64,000 nucleotides of DNA from Babylonia areolata (GCF_041734735.1 NC_134878.1:40732329-40796328), one strand, 5' to 3'. Counted from the first letter of the stretch, positions 23,608 to 37,632 are shown. The notes: generated by a model from the letters alone, not told the origin. Numbers and translations: made by a program.

Positions 23608-24564
23608 GTTTATGTACATGCTTTTATTTGGTTTGGGAATCAGGGGTGGGTTGCATTAGTGAATTCAGCAGTGCAAAGTTTGCTTATCACTAAGACTGTT
23701 CCTGACTCCATGGTAAATTCCTTTAGTGAAGTTAGGAACGTTTTTAACTTTAAACAAACTTTTGAGCTGCAAAGATCGCCTCATGCAAATCAACCCTGAT
23801 GATTCAATGGGATACACAGGAGTCAGTCTTGCATGAATTGCAGATTTTTGGTCTCTTGGTCTTTGTGTTATTGTATTGTCTGTGGAGGACCCTAGGATCA
23901 CCTGGTTTTACTTTGCCTTAGGGATAGATCTAGATCCCGTCTTGTACTTCAACAAGATAAAAACCACAATCTGTGCTGCCCCTTTCACTAATGATTGAGT
24001 CAGTGTGATAGATCCAGAGTTTACATAGTGAATGGAAGACATTCTAAAATAAGCATTTGCTCTTTACCTTCAGCACTGCTCCATTCTTTGGATCAAGTCA
24101 AGTTTCTTTTATTTTAATGTTTGGCTTTCTCCCTTTGTTATGTTCAGCTTGATTGAGAAAATGGAACAGTCATGTCCAGAATCATTTGACTTTGTATTTT
24201 CTCAGTAGAATTTGATTCCAACATTGAATGCAGAAAGTAAAATGTTATTCTGTCAATGAAAACAGTTAAGATGATTTTTATTTTTTATTTTTTTTATAGA
24301 CGTTTGGGAACTAGAATCATTGACAGGTGTTGGGTTTGGAGAGAAGAAAATGTTTTAATTGTTTTTTCATGGATCATTTTGTTTTGTTTTTTCATGAACC
24401 ATTTTGTTTTTAGTGTTATTTAGATCAGCTTGTGTTTACCTGTGATCATTTCAGCTTAACATGTGTGTGGTTGAAATGTCATGTGTTATTCATATGAAAT
24501 AAATGAAGGAAAAATGAGTGCAGTATTTGTTATTTGTAAACAAAATACAAGTTACCTTTAGAAA
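23608..24564. other. No gene recognised
   Basis: AT-rich sequence with 'ttttgtttt' repeats near 24360-24410. No coding or repeat structure recognised. Confidence 0.45.
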
Positions 24565-24750
24565 ATTCATTATCAAAGGTATTTGTGGCAGCTGATATAT
24601 ATTTCTTTGGGATCTCATGAAGCATTGAAATAGAGAACAGTCCATAAATATGCCAAATACATTGCATGAATTGTGTAAGAGCAAAACTCATTATCAAAGG
24701 TATTTGTGGTAAGTGATATATATGCCAAATACATTGCATGAATTGTGTAA
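24565..24750 (+). repeat. Local partial duplication
   Basis: The segment starting 'cattatcaaaggtatttgtgg' (about 24569) and ending 'gaattgtgtaag' (24679) recurs at about 24690-24750. The second copy lacks the middle ~50 bases, so its two ends are joined directly at 'gatatatatgccaaatac'. A local tandem duplication followed by deletion explains it. Confidence 0.7.
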
Positions 24751-27119
24751 GTTTTTTTGGTTTAAAAAAAAAAAAAAAATTTTTTATAGGTTTCTTTTGC
24801 AAGCACCTGGTATCAGTCACTTTACTCTTTAACCATTGACAGTTGAAGTTTTTGGCAGTTGCTCAGTTTTGATTATATGAGTCTGCTTTCTTTCTGTGGA
24901 GTAATCTCCATGCAGATTAATCTTCACCATACTTCATTATTTACCCACTTATTCCTAAATAGTCAGTATGTCAGACCCATACTTGCAAGTCAACTTAGCG
25001 GTGCTCCTTACTTGAACATCATTGGTCTTTGTAAGACCAAGTGACTGGTATCTAGGAAGATTGTTTTTCTTCATAAACTGCATTTGCAGGAAACATTTCA
25101 CAGTGCTGGCAATAGTATTGTGGACAAGTGACTTGCATAACTATCAGTGAAAAAATGGTTGCATCTGACAAATCTGCCGGTTTCAAGAGAGGAGTCACAT
25201 CAGTGGCAACATGCCTTGCCAGTCCAGCCTGATGGGTTGTTCCCACTTTTATCAAGGTGTGGGACAGCATTGGTCAGCCACTGAGATTTTATGCCATATT
25301 TAGATCTGTATGGCATATATAGCAGGAATGGCCACCTTTCACATAATAGCTTTCAGAGAGAAGTGGTTTTCCTTTCATTTTGTTTACAACCTTGTGTACA
25401 GTGCTTGCATGTGTGTATTTCTATGTACTCCTTTGCTTGTGACATGCACATTTGCAGGATTAAAATCCACTGTGGACATTTTTTAATGTCCATTTATGTT
25501 AATTTTATGAAAAGGAATGTACATGTATTTCTCTCTAATTCTCAAGTACAACATATGAAACAAAAGGTCCTGGAGCTTTAGTGGTGCCACTGATCACTTT
25601 ACTTTTCCTAAACATGGCTTTGATCATACAGGTGTGGATGGAAAAAGGCTACAGGTAAAATATCCAACTCTGATTGTGCCACTTCTGTCTAGAAAAATAA
25701 CTGGGAGTGTTATTTTCCAAGGCAGGAAACTTGCTTCCTCTGGAAGAAATAAATTACCCCAGGAACAAAAGGTTACCATGTGTGTGCTGTTGTTGTTAAT
25801 TGATTTGACATCTTTTTACATAGTAAAATGCAAAGGAAAATAGAAAAGAAAAAAAAGTTGTTAATTGATTTTACATCTTTTCACTAAGAGTAGAGGCCAG
25901 GAAGCAGGTAGGAAGCTGCAAGGAATGGTGTGATGTCATAAGATATGGAAAGGTTGTATATATATCCCCTGTTCTGGTGCGTGCATATGTATGTATGCGT
26001 ACATCGAATCAAATCATGTTTATAGCCCAGCCAACCACTAAGGCTATATCAAGGCTGACACCACGTTAAAACCATACCCATGTCAGATTGGTATAAAAAC
26101 CTAGTAAAAAGACCAAAAAGATTCGTCCTTGTATCAGTTAAAAATCTTACATGATGCATGCACATGTTATGTGATGAGTTCTTAATGCTTTTCTAATTAT
26201 TTTCTGATTAGAAACAGAAACAAACCCTGCATCTATAAGTACTTCACATGTCTGTAAATTTTCCTCAATTAATTCGACCTTGTGTAAGTGCATCCTTGCA
26301 TACATGACTTTTTTGGTTTCCCACTCCCAGTAAAGTCCGCCCCCCCCCCCCTGCCCTCCCTCCCTTTATAAGTCAACACGTATGTCATGTTACAGGTTAA
26401 ATCTGAATGTTGCAAAAATTTGCTGCTCCTGAACCGGTGTAGGAGGAAAAAATATTTCCCTGGTCACTTTTAACTGGAATAGATGAAACTCCAACAAAGT
26501 TTGCAATTACAAACACCAATCCATGCCAGAACACACACACTGTGGTCATAAATACTTCCATCAACCTCTCTAAGGCCACAAATGTAGCTGGGTAGTTCCT
26601 TCAGTCTGCTTATTTGGGAAGCCCAGAAAGGCTGTTCTAATTTAAAAACATGTGCATCGTTGGCCTTTTGTGTCAGCCATCATTTGCAAACTGGCTTGGA
26701 TATGTACCGAGACTCCATGCAGCAAGAATTGCATGCCGATCTCTGAACTGGACCGCTGTAGAAAGGGAGGACGGGCCCAAGATGAACTCAATAACAGCAA
26801 ACAATGGAGAGAGACCTCAGACTTATTGACACACATTGGGGTGATGCCAACATACTGGCTTGTAAGGCCTACCTCGAAGAATGGAATGCTATGACTGCTT
26901 CATGCGTCATATGACACAAGAGTCAGTGCATTGTTGGACTGAAGATGATGTCAATATTCATTTGGTTATGTAATGGCTCTTGCATTCTACCAAGTACAAT
27001 GCCATTGTACTATCGATTGCCTCAAAGAAAGAATTATATAGGAAGCAGCCCAAAGTATAATCAGAAAATGAGACTGAGAAAAAGAAATACATGTATAATT
27101 TTTGTTGCCTTCCCCAAAA
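24751..27119. other. No gene recognised
   Basis: AT-rich spacer with a poly-A near 24764-24779 and a poly-C at 26340-26351. Bases 25780-25890 contain a small 'gttgttaattgattt.acatctttt' direct duplication. The block 26005-26125 looks like the tail of a dispersed repeat, but no partner copy lies here. Confidence 0.4.
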
Positions 27120-27700
27120 TGTGGAATGAATTGACAGTGGATTATCCTTCAGGAAACAGGTAGCACAATCTACAGCCAAAGCAAACAGAATTGTTGGCAT
27201 CATTTGTAGATCCTTTGACCACCTGACTCAACAGACCTCTGTTCAGCTACACAAGGCCCTTATCCATCCACTTCTGGAATATGGTCACTATGTCTGGCAG
27301 CCACAGCAGAAAACATGCAGCGAAACAGAGGATGTACAGTGCCAAGCAACAAAGCTGTTGTCATCGCTGAAGGATAAACCATATCAAGAGACTGATGATT
27401 CTGAGATTGCTAAGCCAAGAACATCGGCACTGTCAAGGGGATATGATCGAGGTATATAAATACCTCCAGGGCTAATACGATGTCAAACTGCCGAAGTTTG
27501 AGCTTGTTGCGGAAGAGACCTAAGGGGTCAGTTTTATACTCCAGCAAATACAGGTTGTTTCCCTCTGGAACAGTTTGCCAGACACAATTGTAAATGCACC
27601 CTCTATCAATTCCTTTCAAAATGGTCTTGACTGTCATTGGAAATATCTGCCCACCTTGTACTCACTGGAATGTCAAAATTAGGGAGATTAAGACACTCAC
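27120..27700 (+). mobile_element. CR1-like LINE 3' fragment
   Basis: Plus-strand peptide pieces AKANRIVGIICRSFDHL, LHKALIHPLLEYGHYVW, then after frame changes a LEQFARH…INSFQNGL-like end match the C-terminal RT region of CR1-like LINEs (compare the better-kept 51230-51780 segment). The RT core is missing and the frame is shifted several times. Confidence 0.7.
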
Positions 27701-27769
27701 AGAATGACAAACAGGCCCCTTGAAAGTCCAGACAAGTCAGAAATGCACGTATGTGTGAATGTATTTTTG

Positions 27770-28258
27770 CAGTTGTTGTAATCTTGAAGGATGGTGTTGG
27801 AGAAGAAGGAAGCTGATAGTCCTTAGAGACAGGTTTTCAAAAGATGAGTTTTTAGTGAGATAAAATCAGATGCACGGATTTGAGGAATGTTGTTCCAGAT
27901 ATGAGGAGCAGCAAGTATTGACATAGGGAAGCTTCAGAAGATTAAAGTCAGAAGAAGAGAGGAGAGTTCTTGAGGGAGAGTATGCACTGATAACGTCAGA
28001 GATAGGTCCTGTGTTGTGGAAAGCAGAATAGCAGACACGTAACTTTGTATTTAATTCTTGCTTCATTGGGGAGCCAGTGTTGAGTATGGAGGTGGGAAGA
28101 AATGTGATCAGTAAGTGGGACTGTGAGAGTCAGACGGGAAGCATTGTTTTGAAGTTTTTGAATTCGCTGAAGATTTTATAGACAGCCTGTGTGAAGAGAA
28201 TTACAGTTGTTGATTGATGACAGCACAAAAGATGAGATTTTGTATTTTCAGCAGAAAG
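27770..28258 (-). mobile_element. L2-like LINE 3' fragment
   Basis: On the minus strand: NLQRIQKLQNNASRL, DHISSHLHTQHWLPNEARIK and a final WNNIPQIRASDFISLKTHL-type segment. These are the 'CN.L..GLP' to C-terminal stretch of L2-like RT proteins. It is frame-disrupted and ends next to the LINE that starts at about 28268. Confidence 0.7.
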
Positions 28259-28267
28259 GTACTGACT

Positions 28268-30565
28268 TCAGACCTGTGCAGAGCACAAACTGCTGATAAC
28301 CAACACAGTTTTCTGCCTCCCTACCCGTAACAGGACGTCATGGATGCACCGTTGCTCAAAGCATTGGCATCTCATTGATTACGTCATCGTCAGGAAAAGG
28401 GATAGGCAAGATGTACGTGTGACAAAGACCATGTGCGGTGCCGAGTGTTGGAGAGACCATTGCCTTGTAGTCTCGAAGCTGAATATTCGAATCCAACCCA
28501 AGAGACGCCCCCAAGGCCAGAAGGCTCCAAAACAGCTCAACATCACTAAGCTGAAAAACATCACCATCAAACAGACCTTTGTGGAGCTGCTGGAAGATCG
28601 TCTAGAATCCGCCTCTCTGGACAACCAGAATGTGGAGTCTGACTGGAGGACCCTGCGCGAGCTGATCTATAGTACAGCTTCAGACACCCTGGGACCCATG
28701 ACCAGAAAGCACAAAGACTGGTTTGATGAAAGCTGTGATGAAATCAAGCAGCTTCAGGATGAGAAACGCTGTCTGCATCAAGCCTACCTGAGCAACTCAA
28801 AGTCCCCATCAAAAAAGGATGCATACAATGCCATCCGCAGGACTGTTCAGCAAAAGTTACGTCATATCAGGATAAGTGGCTGAGTGACAAAGCTGATGTG
28901 ATCCAGGGATATGTTGACAGGCACGATATGAAGAGGTTCTATGATGCCTTAAAAGAAGTCTATGGCCCCACATCCTCAGGATCATCCCCCCTCCTCAGTG
29001 CAGATGGGAATACCTTGATCACTGAGAAGGAGAAAATTCTCGAATGCTGGGCTGAGCACTTCAACAAGATCTTAAATTGCCCTTCCTCCATAAATGATGA
29101 AGCCATAGACCGTCTCCCACAAGTCTCCTTCAACGAAGCACTGGACGATCCACCAACACGTCTTGAGACCCAGAAAGCAATCCATCTGCTATCCAGTGGC
29201 AAAGCACCTGGCTCAGACTCCATACCAGCAGAAGTCTACAAGGATGGAGGCACTGTGCTGATTGAGAAGCTCCATCAGCTGTACTCACTCATGTGGAAAG
29301 AAGAGACGCTTCCCCAGGATTTCAAAGATGCCTCTATCATTCACTTGTACAAGCGAAAGGGGAACCAGCAAGCCTGTGATAACCATCGGGGCATTTCCTT
29401 GCTCTCCATTGCAGGCAAGATACTTGCCAGGATCCTACTAAACCTTGACCAAGGTCATTTGCCTGAGAGCCAGTGTGGATTCCGGAAACAGCATGGAACC
29501 ATCGACATGGTGTTTGCTGCAAGAGAAATGTCAGGAGCAAAATGCTGATCTGTTCTCCACCTATGTCGACCTCACCAAGGCCTTCAACACCGTGAGTAGA
29601 GAGGGTCTGTGGAAGATCATGGCCAAGTACGGATGCCCTCGGAAATTTATTTCCTTGGTCAGCCAGTTCCATGAAGGCATGCAGGCTCGAGTCCAGGACA
29701 ATGGCGAAACATTTGCTCCTTTTCCAGTCACAAATGGTGTCAAGCAAGGCTGCCTCCTGGCTCCAACACTGTTCAGCCTCATGGTCTCTGCAATGCTTAC
29801 TGATGCCTTCAGAGATGACGATGTTGGAATCAGCCTAAAGTACCGAACAGATGGCAAGTTGTTTAACCTCAGAAGGCTTCAAGCAAAAACGAAGGTCATG
29901 ACAGACATCATCAGAGGCTTTTTGTTTGCTGATGATTGTGCCCTCAACGCTGGATCTGAAGCTGACATGCAACTCAGCGTTGACAAGTTTGCCACTGCCA
30001 GCAGGAACTTCGGCCTTACCATCAGCACAAAGAAAACTGAAGTTCTCCATCAGCCAGCCCCAGGGAAACCCTTTGTTGAGCCCAACATCACAGTCAACGG
30101 TCAGAGACTCAGTGCAGTGGAGCGGTTCACATACCTTGGCAGCACACTGTCACGAAAACCATCGACGAATTGAACGTCAGGATTGCAAGAGCAAGCGCAA
30201 CCTTTGGCAGACTATGCAAATGTCTGGAACAGAAGAGGCATTGGTCTTGAGACCAAGCTAAAAAGGTCTACAGAGCAGTAGTTCTCCCCACACTACTGTA
30301 CACCTGCGAAATTTGGACAGTGTACCAACGACACGCCAAGAAGCTGAACCACTTCCACACAACATGCCTCAGGAAGCTACTGAACATCAAGTGGCAAGAC
30401 AGGACCCCAGACACAGAGGTGCTCGCAAAAGCCACCCTTCCCAGCATCTTCACCATCCTGATGCAGTCCCAGCTTCGCTGGGCTGGACATGTGGCATGCA
30501 TGCCAGACCATCGGCTGCCCAAAAGGCTCTTCTATGGCGAGCTGCAACAAGGGAAGAGATCACAC
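28268..30565 (+). mobile_element. LINE truncated at 5' end and by the assembly gap
   Basis: Same family as the 4642-8702 element. It begins inside the endonuclease (KHWHLIDYVIVRKRDRQD, then CWRDHCLVVSKL), continues through the linker and RT (YKRKGNQQACDNHRGISLLS, YVDLTKAFNTVSREGLW, VKQGCLLAPTLFSLM, FLFADDCAL at about 29920-29945) to the HAKKLNHFHTTCLRKLL region. It runs into the N gap with its 3' end unseen. Frames change near 28870, 29530 and 30170-30260. The endonuclease N-terminus is absent. Confidence 0.88.
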
Positions 30566-30665
30566 NNNNNNNNNNNNNNNNNNNNNNNNNNNNNNNNNNN
30601 NNNNNNNNNNNNNNNNNNNNNNNNNNNNNNNNNNNNNNNNNNNNNNNNNNNNNNNNNNNNNNNNN
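30566..30665. other. Assembly gap (100 N)
   Basis: A run of exactly 100 N, the usual placeholder for a scaffold gap of unknown length. Its position inside a LINE suggests repeat-driven assembly failure. Confidence 0.99.
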
Positions 30666-31248
30666 ATAAAAACTTAATCAAACTCAAGCTTTTCTTTTCG
30701 TTTGTCTTTCATTCCCTGGTGGAAATGGACACAATAAAATTGATGCAGGGAACGTACGAAGTTTAACTTTCGTAAGCAAATGACACCTGCAGGGCTTGTT
30801 TATGTTGAAATGAAACTGCTGAGATAATGTCACTTCTGCCAAAATTCTGGGAAAATAATTCTTCAGAAAAAAAGCTCAGTTGTGTGATCCTGGCAGCAGA
30901 CAAGAGTGGGGGCTTGTAAGAATGTTTTTTTCTTTCTCATTTGCTGAAAATGCAAAACATTTGCAATAAACCTTCGCTGGCTGTCACTTTCGACAACACA
31001 CGGACGCTCATGTGGGTCTTCCACGACCCATACCGCTGTCGCTTTTGACTGCACACGGAAAGCTCATGTGGGTCGGTCCACAACCCATACCTTTTAAAGA
31101 GACAAAAAACCTGCAATATTCCTCCAAAGCATATTAACAAATATAGAAACGAAAACATATCGTAACAACTGATTACACACACATGCGTTTGCACACGCAC
31201 ACACAGACTCACACAAATACCATACACTCAGAAGAAACACATGCTCAA

Positions 31249-31285
<37 letters not shown>

Positions 31286-31470
31286 AAACGATCACACACA
31301 CAAATGCATTACACCACATGCAACATACATACACACCCTACTTATGCACAAGAGAGAGAGAGAGAGAGAGAGACTGAGACCGGAGAGAGAGAGACAGACA
31401 GAGAGAGAGATATATATGACTCATAGCATCCTATACACACACAATCAAAGATATTCAGTCACACAGGTAG
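30666..31470. other. Spacer with palindromic repeats and microsatellites
   Basis: Contains two related units at 31000-31105 built on 'catgtgggtcNNNcNacgaccc(a)ta', each a short palindrome of GGGTC/GACCC. (CA)n tracts follow at 31186-31281, then (GA)n at 31350-31373 and 31383-31410. No gene recognised. Confidence 0.6.
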
Positions 31471-31668
31471 GAGGAGTATTGTATTATACTCCATGTTTGG
31501 TGATACATATACTTACCATGTCAAACTGATGCAAACTAGGCCTATCGTTTGCTCTGCTTGGCCAAATTTCGCCCGGCTAACAGTGAAAAAGACGCCCCTT
31601 TCTTGCCCGGTCCGCTCTTTGCCAATCAAACGCCTCTAAAGCTATAAGCGCTGAATCATTCCGTGGCC
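31471..31668. repeat. DIRS inverted terminal repeat (3' side)
   Basis: Bases 31514-31668 are the near-perfect reverse complement of about 37633-37792. The outer 43 bases (31471-31513) are not shared with the other end but are complementary to 31744-31787. Confidence 0.88.
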
Positions 31669-31734
31669 ATCAAAGAAAAAGCCCCATGAGAACCAACGGC
31701 GGAGACGCGGGGACCGGATGGGCGGGCATTCGAG

Positions 31735-31826
31735 TTTGACAAGGTAAGTATATGTATCACAAACATGGAGTATAATACAAACTCCTCTTTTGGTGTCATA
31801 TACTGTACCATGTCAAACTGATGCAG
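31735..31826. repeat. DIRS internal complementary region
   Basis: Its left half (31744-31787) is the complement of the extreme left end and its right half (31788-31826) the complement of the extreme right end, joined at 'actcctc|ttttggtg'. In DIRS1 such a region is thought to template completion of the ends when the circular form is made. Confidence 0.8.
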
Positions 31827-34800
31827 AATTTAAAGCAAATGCGAGGAGGCAACGCCTACTGTTCGTATGGGGAGCCTTTGTAACTGAGACGCATTGTTAG
31901 CCGCGACAAAGGAAATCCCCTTGGAACCGTCAGCCCTGGTCATACGGAAAATCCCGGAGGTAGAAGTTGATGAAGGGATTCTCAGACCGCCAGAAAGCTG
32001 CCTCCAAGACATGCTGCAGTGGCACTGAGTGCCTGGAAAGCAGCCGAAGTAGCTGTGGCCCGCACTTCACGTGTTCTGGGATTAAGACAAACTGATATCC
32101 TTGTGTGCATGAGAGTAGGCCTGTACGAATGACTTGGGAAACCCAGCAGGATATGGTGCCTGCAGCAAATGTCTTTCATGTAATTCTCACTGAGGGAGAT
32201 GAGAAGACGCCTCTGAGAAGAACACCTATGGTGAGACCTATCCCAATAGTATTTGAGACATCGAACAGGGCAGAGATGCCTATCCTTATCATCTTGGGCA
32301 AGAATATCAGACAAGGGTCTGACCCTCAGAGAGGGGGAAGGGACCTCGGGGTCTTGGTTCTTAGCCAGAAACTCTGGAAGGAACGAAGAGTGATGGAACC
32401 ATCTCTGTGGAAGGCCAGACTCTTGTGGCATTCCCTAAGACCCATGAATCTCGCTTCTACGACGCCAGTGGCCAGCAACAGAAGGAAAGTGGCCCTGAGG
32501 GTGAGCAGGTCAAAAGGAATAGTCCCCCACTGGCTCGACGGGCTGTTTTCGAATGAAATCCAGCACCAGGAACAAGTCCCAGAGGGGCACTCTTCTGGGA
32601 TTCCTAGCTTCCTTCAGAGAGGCACCCCCTAGCCACCTCTCTGAGCAGGGAAATCCGCTTCAAAGGCGGACCACCTAGCTGGTTTGATTGTGGTACAGAT
32701 GGCAGACCTGTACCCTCGCACAGAACTAGCAGACAGGTTGAGACCGAGGAGCAGGTGAGCCAGAAAGTTGGCCAGCTGCATGCTGTAGGGTAGTAGGGGA
32801 ATGTTCTCAGCTGCACACCAATGCAGCCATTTCTTCCAGCGGAAGTCATACAAAGTCTCCGTTCCCTCCCTCCTTGCTTTGGTGACTATGGAGAGGAGGT
32901 CAGAGGAGGCACCCCCCTGGGTCAGCACAGCCGACACAGAGGCCAACCGAGGGGTGGAAGACTTCAATGGTGATGCTGACAGTTCCAACCGCACAGCAGC
33001 CACGCGTGCAGGTGGAGCAGTTGAGGATTGGAGTGAGGAATGCCCGAACGAGGCTGCCTCAGCAGATGAGGTTTGGTTTCCAGTTCCAGGGGTGGAACAT
33101 GTGTCAGGGACTGAAGGTCCGGAAACCAGGGCTGGGCGGGCCATTTCAGCGCAATGAGGATCAGCTGCGGGCGTTCCAACCTGGCTTTCCGTATCACCTT
33201 GGACAGGATTGGAAAGGGAGGAAAGGCGTAGGCAATCAGACTGCTCCAGTCTAGAGAGAGAGCATCCACTGCCCACGCTTCTGGGTCGGCGACCGGAGAG
33301 ACATAAGTGGGAAGTCTCTTGTTGAACTTTGTCGCATAGAGGTCCACCATCGGCCGGAACCACTGTTCCCACACCCCCTGAAGAGTGTCCTTGTCTAGGG
33401 TCCACTCTGTCAGGATGACACTCTTGGAGCTGCTGAGAGCATCTGCCAAGATGTTGTCTTTTCCTGCTATGTGTCTTGCTGAAAGTGCAATGCCCTTGTT
33501 GTGGTACCAACGGAGGAGAGCCTCGGTCCGCAGGGAGAGGTCTGCCGAGTGTGCTCCCCGTCCTTTGTTCACGTAACATGCGACCGTCATATTGTCCGTG
33601 AACAAGCGGATGGTCTTGCCAGTGGCCTCCCCAATGAAGTACAGGAGAGCCCTGCGAACTGCCTCCAGTTCCAGAACACTGATGTGGCATAGGCGCTCCT
33701 CCGGGGACCAAGTCCCTGCTGCATGGAGTGAGTCCATGTGGGCTCCCCAGCCCAGGGAGGAGGTGTCTGTGAATAGTGCCACCTGAAGAGTAGGTGGGGC
33801 TATGGGCACCCCCTGTGTCCGAAGAGGGGTGGTTAACCACTCTGATGTCACCTCGAGGAACCACTTGCCCAGACATATCAGGGTATCCCATGGCTGAGTG
33901 CTCTGGGACCACCGTAACCTGAGTGCCCTCTGAAGAGGGCACTTGAGAACCCTGCCCAGGGGAATGAGAGGTGCCATGGACTCCATCATGCCCAGGAGGG
34001 AAGAAAGTGTCCGCGCTGTTGCTTGGGAGGAACAGCGCAAGTGGCTGAGGAGGCCTGCCAGACGGTCCCATCGATCTGGTGTCGGAGAGACTATCATAGA
34101 CCGCATGTCGAATCTCATCCCTAAGAAGTCGAAGGACTGACTCGGGGACAGATCGCATTTTCTCCTGGTTCGTGATGAAGCCCAGTTGGGAGCAAAGGTC
34201 TATAAGTCTGGCTGTATGACTCTGGCACAGGGCCTGTGACTGGGCCAGAATAAGCCAGTCGTCCAGGTACACACAGAGATGAATGGATTCCGACCGGACG
34301 ATGGACACCAATTCCCGCACCACCTTGGTAAACAGGAAAGGGGCAAGGGACAGACCAAATGGGAGGGCTGAGAACTGGAACACCTTGTCCCTCCACACGA
34401 ACCTCTGGTACCGACGGGATGCCGGATGGATGAGGATATGAAAATAAGCATCTTTCAGATCGATGGAGGTAGCCCAATCGCCCCGTTGAATGGCCTCCCG
34501 AATCTGTGCCTGTGTGTCCATCTTGAATTTGATTTTGGGGAGGAATCAGTTGAGGGGGGACAAGTCCAAGACTGGTCTCCACCCACCCGAGACCTTTGGA
34601 ATCACGAACAACCGGCCGTAAAAAGCGGGGCCCGGGTCCGAGAGTTGATATATCGCCCCTATGAGGAGTAGGTGCGATATCTCTTTCTCTAAGACGCTCT
34701 CCTGCTCCATCGAGCTGGGCACACAAGGAGGAGGAGTGGATCTTAGAGGGGGGCGGTCGTCCGCCCAAGGCAGCATGTACCCCGACTCTAGCACCGATAC

Positions 34801-37632
34801 AATCCAGTCGTTGAGTCCCAGAGCACGCCACTGATGTGCATGCTGGGACAAGTTTCCTACCTGGAGGGGCTGAACGACTGGCGGTGCTGAATTGGGGCCC
34901 AGTCATTGGGGTGCTGCCTTCTGGCCTTGGGCATGGTCGGTCGGCTTGGACGGACATGAGGTGGTTTGTTCCTCTGCCGCTGATTCTGCGCACGCCACTT
35001 TGACTTAGGTGGCGTGGTATATGGAGGTGCCCTGGTGGCGGGTCTCTTCAGTGGCATAGAACCCTGGCGCCCCTGGGAGGTGTGGGCTAAATATGAGGCC
35101 ATCTCCCTGTTTGTCTCTGCCCTGTGGCTGACAAAATGGGGCGCATACTGGCCGAAGAGGGAGTGCTGCTGTGCTGGGATGGACCGCAGGGCAGCCCTCT
35201 CCTCTACTGGAATGTTAGAGAGGTGGAGAACGGCATCACGCCACGCTAGCACAGTATTGAAGTGAAGGCTGGTAGCTGCGTCTGCAGCTGCCGTGAGACC
35301 AGAAGCTACCCTATTGCCAAAAGTGTTTAACCTCGGGTCGGTGAAGAGGCCAGGCGGGACAGAGGAAGGAGACCCCGTGTCCTGATTAACCGGACATTGT
35401 TCTCACAGCTCACTGGCCCTGTGGAGGAACGCATCAAAGAAGGTATAAGCCGTGGAAACCTCGAGGAGGCAGCGGCGGGCCAATTTGTCCCACTCTGCTA
35501 ATGTTTTAAAGGAAAGAGTAGCTGAGGTGGGGAAGGAGGTGCGCTGTGAGACCAACATCCTGTCCTGCGCGGAGGGCTCTGCTTCCCTGTAGGCAGGGTG
35601 GTCCTGTGTGTACCAGGACCACACCCCTCCCTTGGAGGAATCTTTAAGGAACTTGCCCGGGGAAAAAGCGCCCGGGGCAGAGAGGGACTCCCTGCCTGGA
35701 GGAGGGATGGAAGCAGCACCCCTGACAGAGCGGGCTGGCTTATTAAGCCATTCCTGCGCCATTTCTGGCACTCTGAGTCGCCTTGTGGTTCTGGAGTTAG
35801 AGTCAGATGGCCGAAGGAGGGTTAAGGGTAACAAAGTTGCCTGAGGGACTGATTCGGCATGCGTGACCCTATTGGGGAGGGTCAGTTTGAGCTCGGCAAA
35901 GTCCAAGTTTGGTTCAGGCTGGTCCCTAGGGAGGCGCGGGCTCAAACTGTCCCCCTGGGATGGGGGTGAAGGGTGCTCATCCGCTTGTTCGTCTCATCGA
36001 AGACAGGGGCTCCCACTCTTGTTCACAGTCCATCTCCTGCTGGGTGCCATCCCAAGTGGATGTACCCACTGGGGCGTCCTGTGAGCTGTGGTCAGCCCAG
36101 CCGGATGAGCTGGGACGATCCCGAGCAGAGACCCTGGCCGCAGCTGTTATGTCCTTGACACCTGAAGCGGGTGGGGAGCGTGTGGACCGTAGGTCCAACC
36201 ATGCTTGGGATGGTGGGTGCCACACCTTCTCAGAGAGGGTGTCCCTGGACGCCAGAGGGACCCACGAGTGCTGTGAGGGGACAAACACCCACTCATCTCC
36301 CTGTAGGACCGAGGGCTGGGTAGGTGGGAACTGCAGGCTCCCACGGGCTGAGCGGGGCCCCTCAGCAGCCGTCGGTCCTGGAAAGGAAGCCGTTGTGACC
36401 GTGGAGGTCACCTGTGTGTTGACAGAGGACCGATTTGAGGCTGGAGTGGCAATATTGGTCAAGGAGCTCGACCTGCCCAACAAGAAGTCAATCTCACTTG
36501 TCGGGGCTGTGTGTGTCACCCTGTGATCTGTGCTGGGTTGGGTCCGGTGGGGCGGGGACAAGGGGTTGGTCCCTGGTCCTCCCGGCAACCCAGCATGCAC
36601 CATAGGTGCGCCCCAGTACAGGTAGAATGGGGGAAACCACCCGTGGGCACCAGCCATCCTGTGACCCCAACCCCAAGGGTCACTGGCGCCTTGACCTCGA
36701 TGAAGGGAAGAACCTGGCCAAGTCGGAGTGAGGTCAGGTCCGACTTGGGTGTCAGACCCGCCCAAAGACGAGCGGTCTGACTGCCCGGAACCGCCTGACA
36801 TGCGCGGGCCTCCCCCAGCAGGGGAGACCGGCCGGATAGCGGGAAGACCTGCCGGATAGCGGGAAGACCTGCAGAGCAGGTTGCCACGCGCCCCGAATCC
36901 CCTCCCGTGGGGAGACTGGGGTGGCTTGGCCCGGGGTGGGCAAAGTAGAGGTCCCCCCCCAGAACCAAATGTTTCTCTCCCCCAGAAGGAGGTGGGGGAG
37001 GGGGGTCAACCGAGAAGGGAGGAGGGGGAACAGCACTGGGGCCCCTGAGGGCCGTCTCCGTGTGGGGACCCAGGTAACAGCGGGGGGCAGCCTCCCCTTG
37101 GGAGTTCGCACCCAGCCGCGGGTCCCGACCGCCAAGAGAGGACTTGCTACTCCCCCCTCTACCTGCCTCGTGCTGGGACACCTCGGGAGGCGACGCTCGT
37201 ATCCCTTTCCCCCCGGTCCCGTTCATGATTGTTTTACTGGAATGAGCGTCACCTCCGTGATCAGCGTCTAAAAACGCGTCGCCGCGGTCCCTATCGGGAA
37301 GAATCATGAGCTCCGGGCCTGGGAGAGTCTCTTGCCGAGTCTCAGTCCCAGCATCATGATCCCTGCCTTCGTAGGATGGCATACGAGGCATGGTACCACG
37401 CGTAGGCACCCAGCAAAAATTCGATCCCCAACAGAGAAAGGAAAGACAGGATCAACTTAGAGGTAGAAAAAAACCGAACAAATCGAGGGGGCCGAGTCAA
37501 AACGAGTACACAGAATGTAGGAAAAATATACAGACAAGCCGCATGCAGCAAAATAAGGCCAAATGAACACGCTTAATAACCAAAAAAAGCGTAAGACGAG
37601 ACAGAGCGAAAACCTGACAAGATGGCGTGGAG

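Noticed and set aside
26397-26579. Minus-strand ORF with a hydrophobic N-terminus
   Set aside because: A single short ORF with no splice context or recognisable family; probably chance.
32105-37271. Plus-strand ORFs up to 188 codons across the DIRS element
   Set aside because: They lie antisense to the gag, RT and recombinase regions in GC-richer DNA where stops are rare, and nothing recognisable is encoded.
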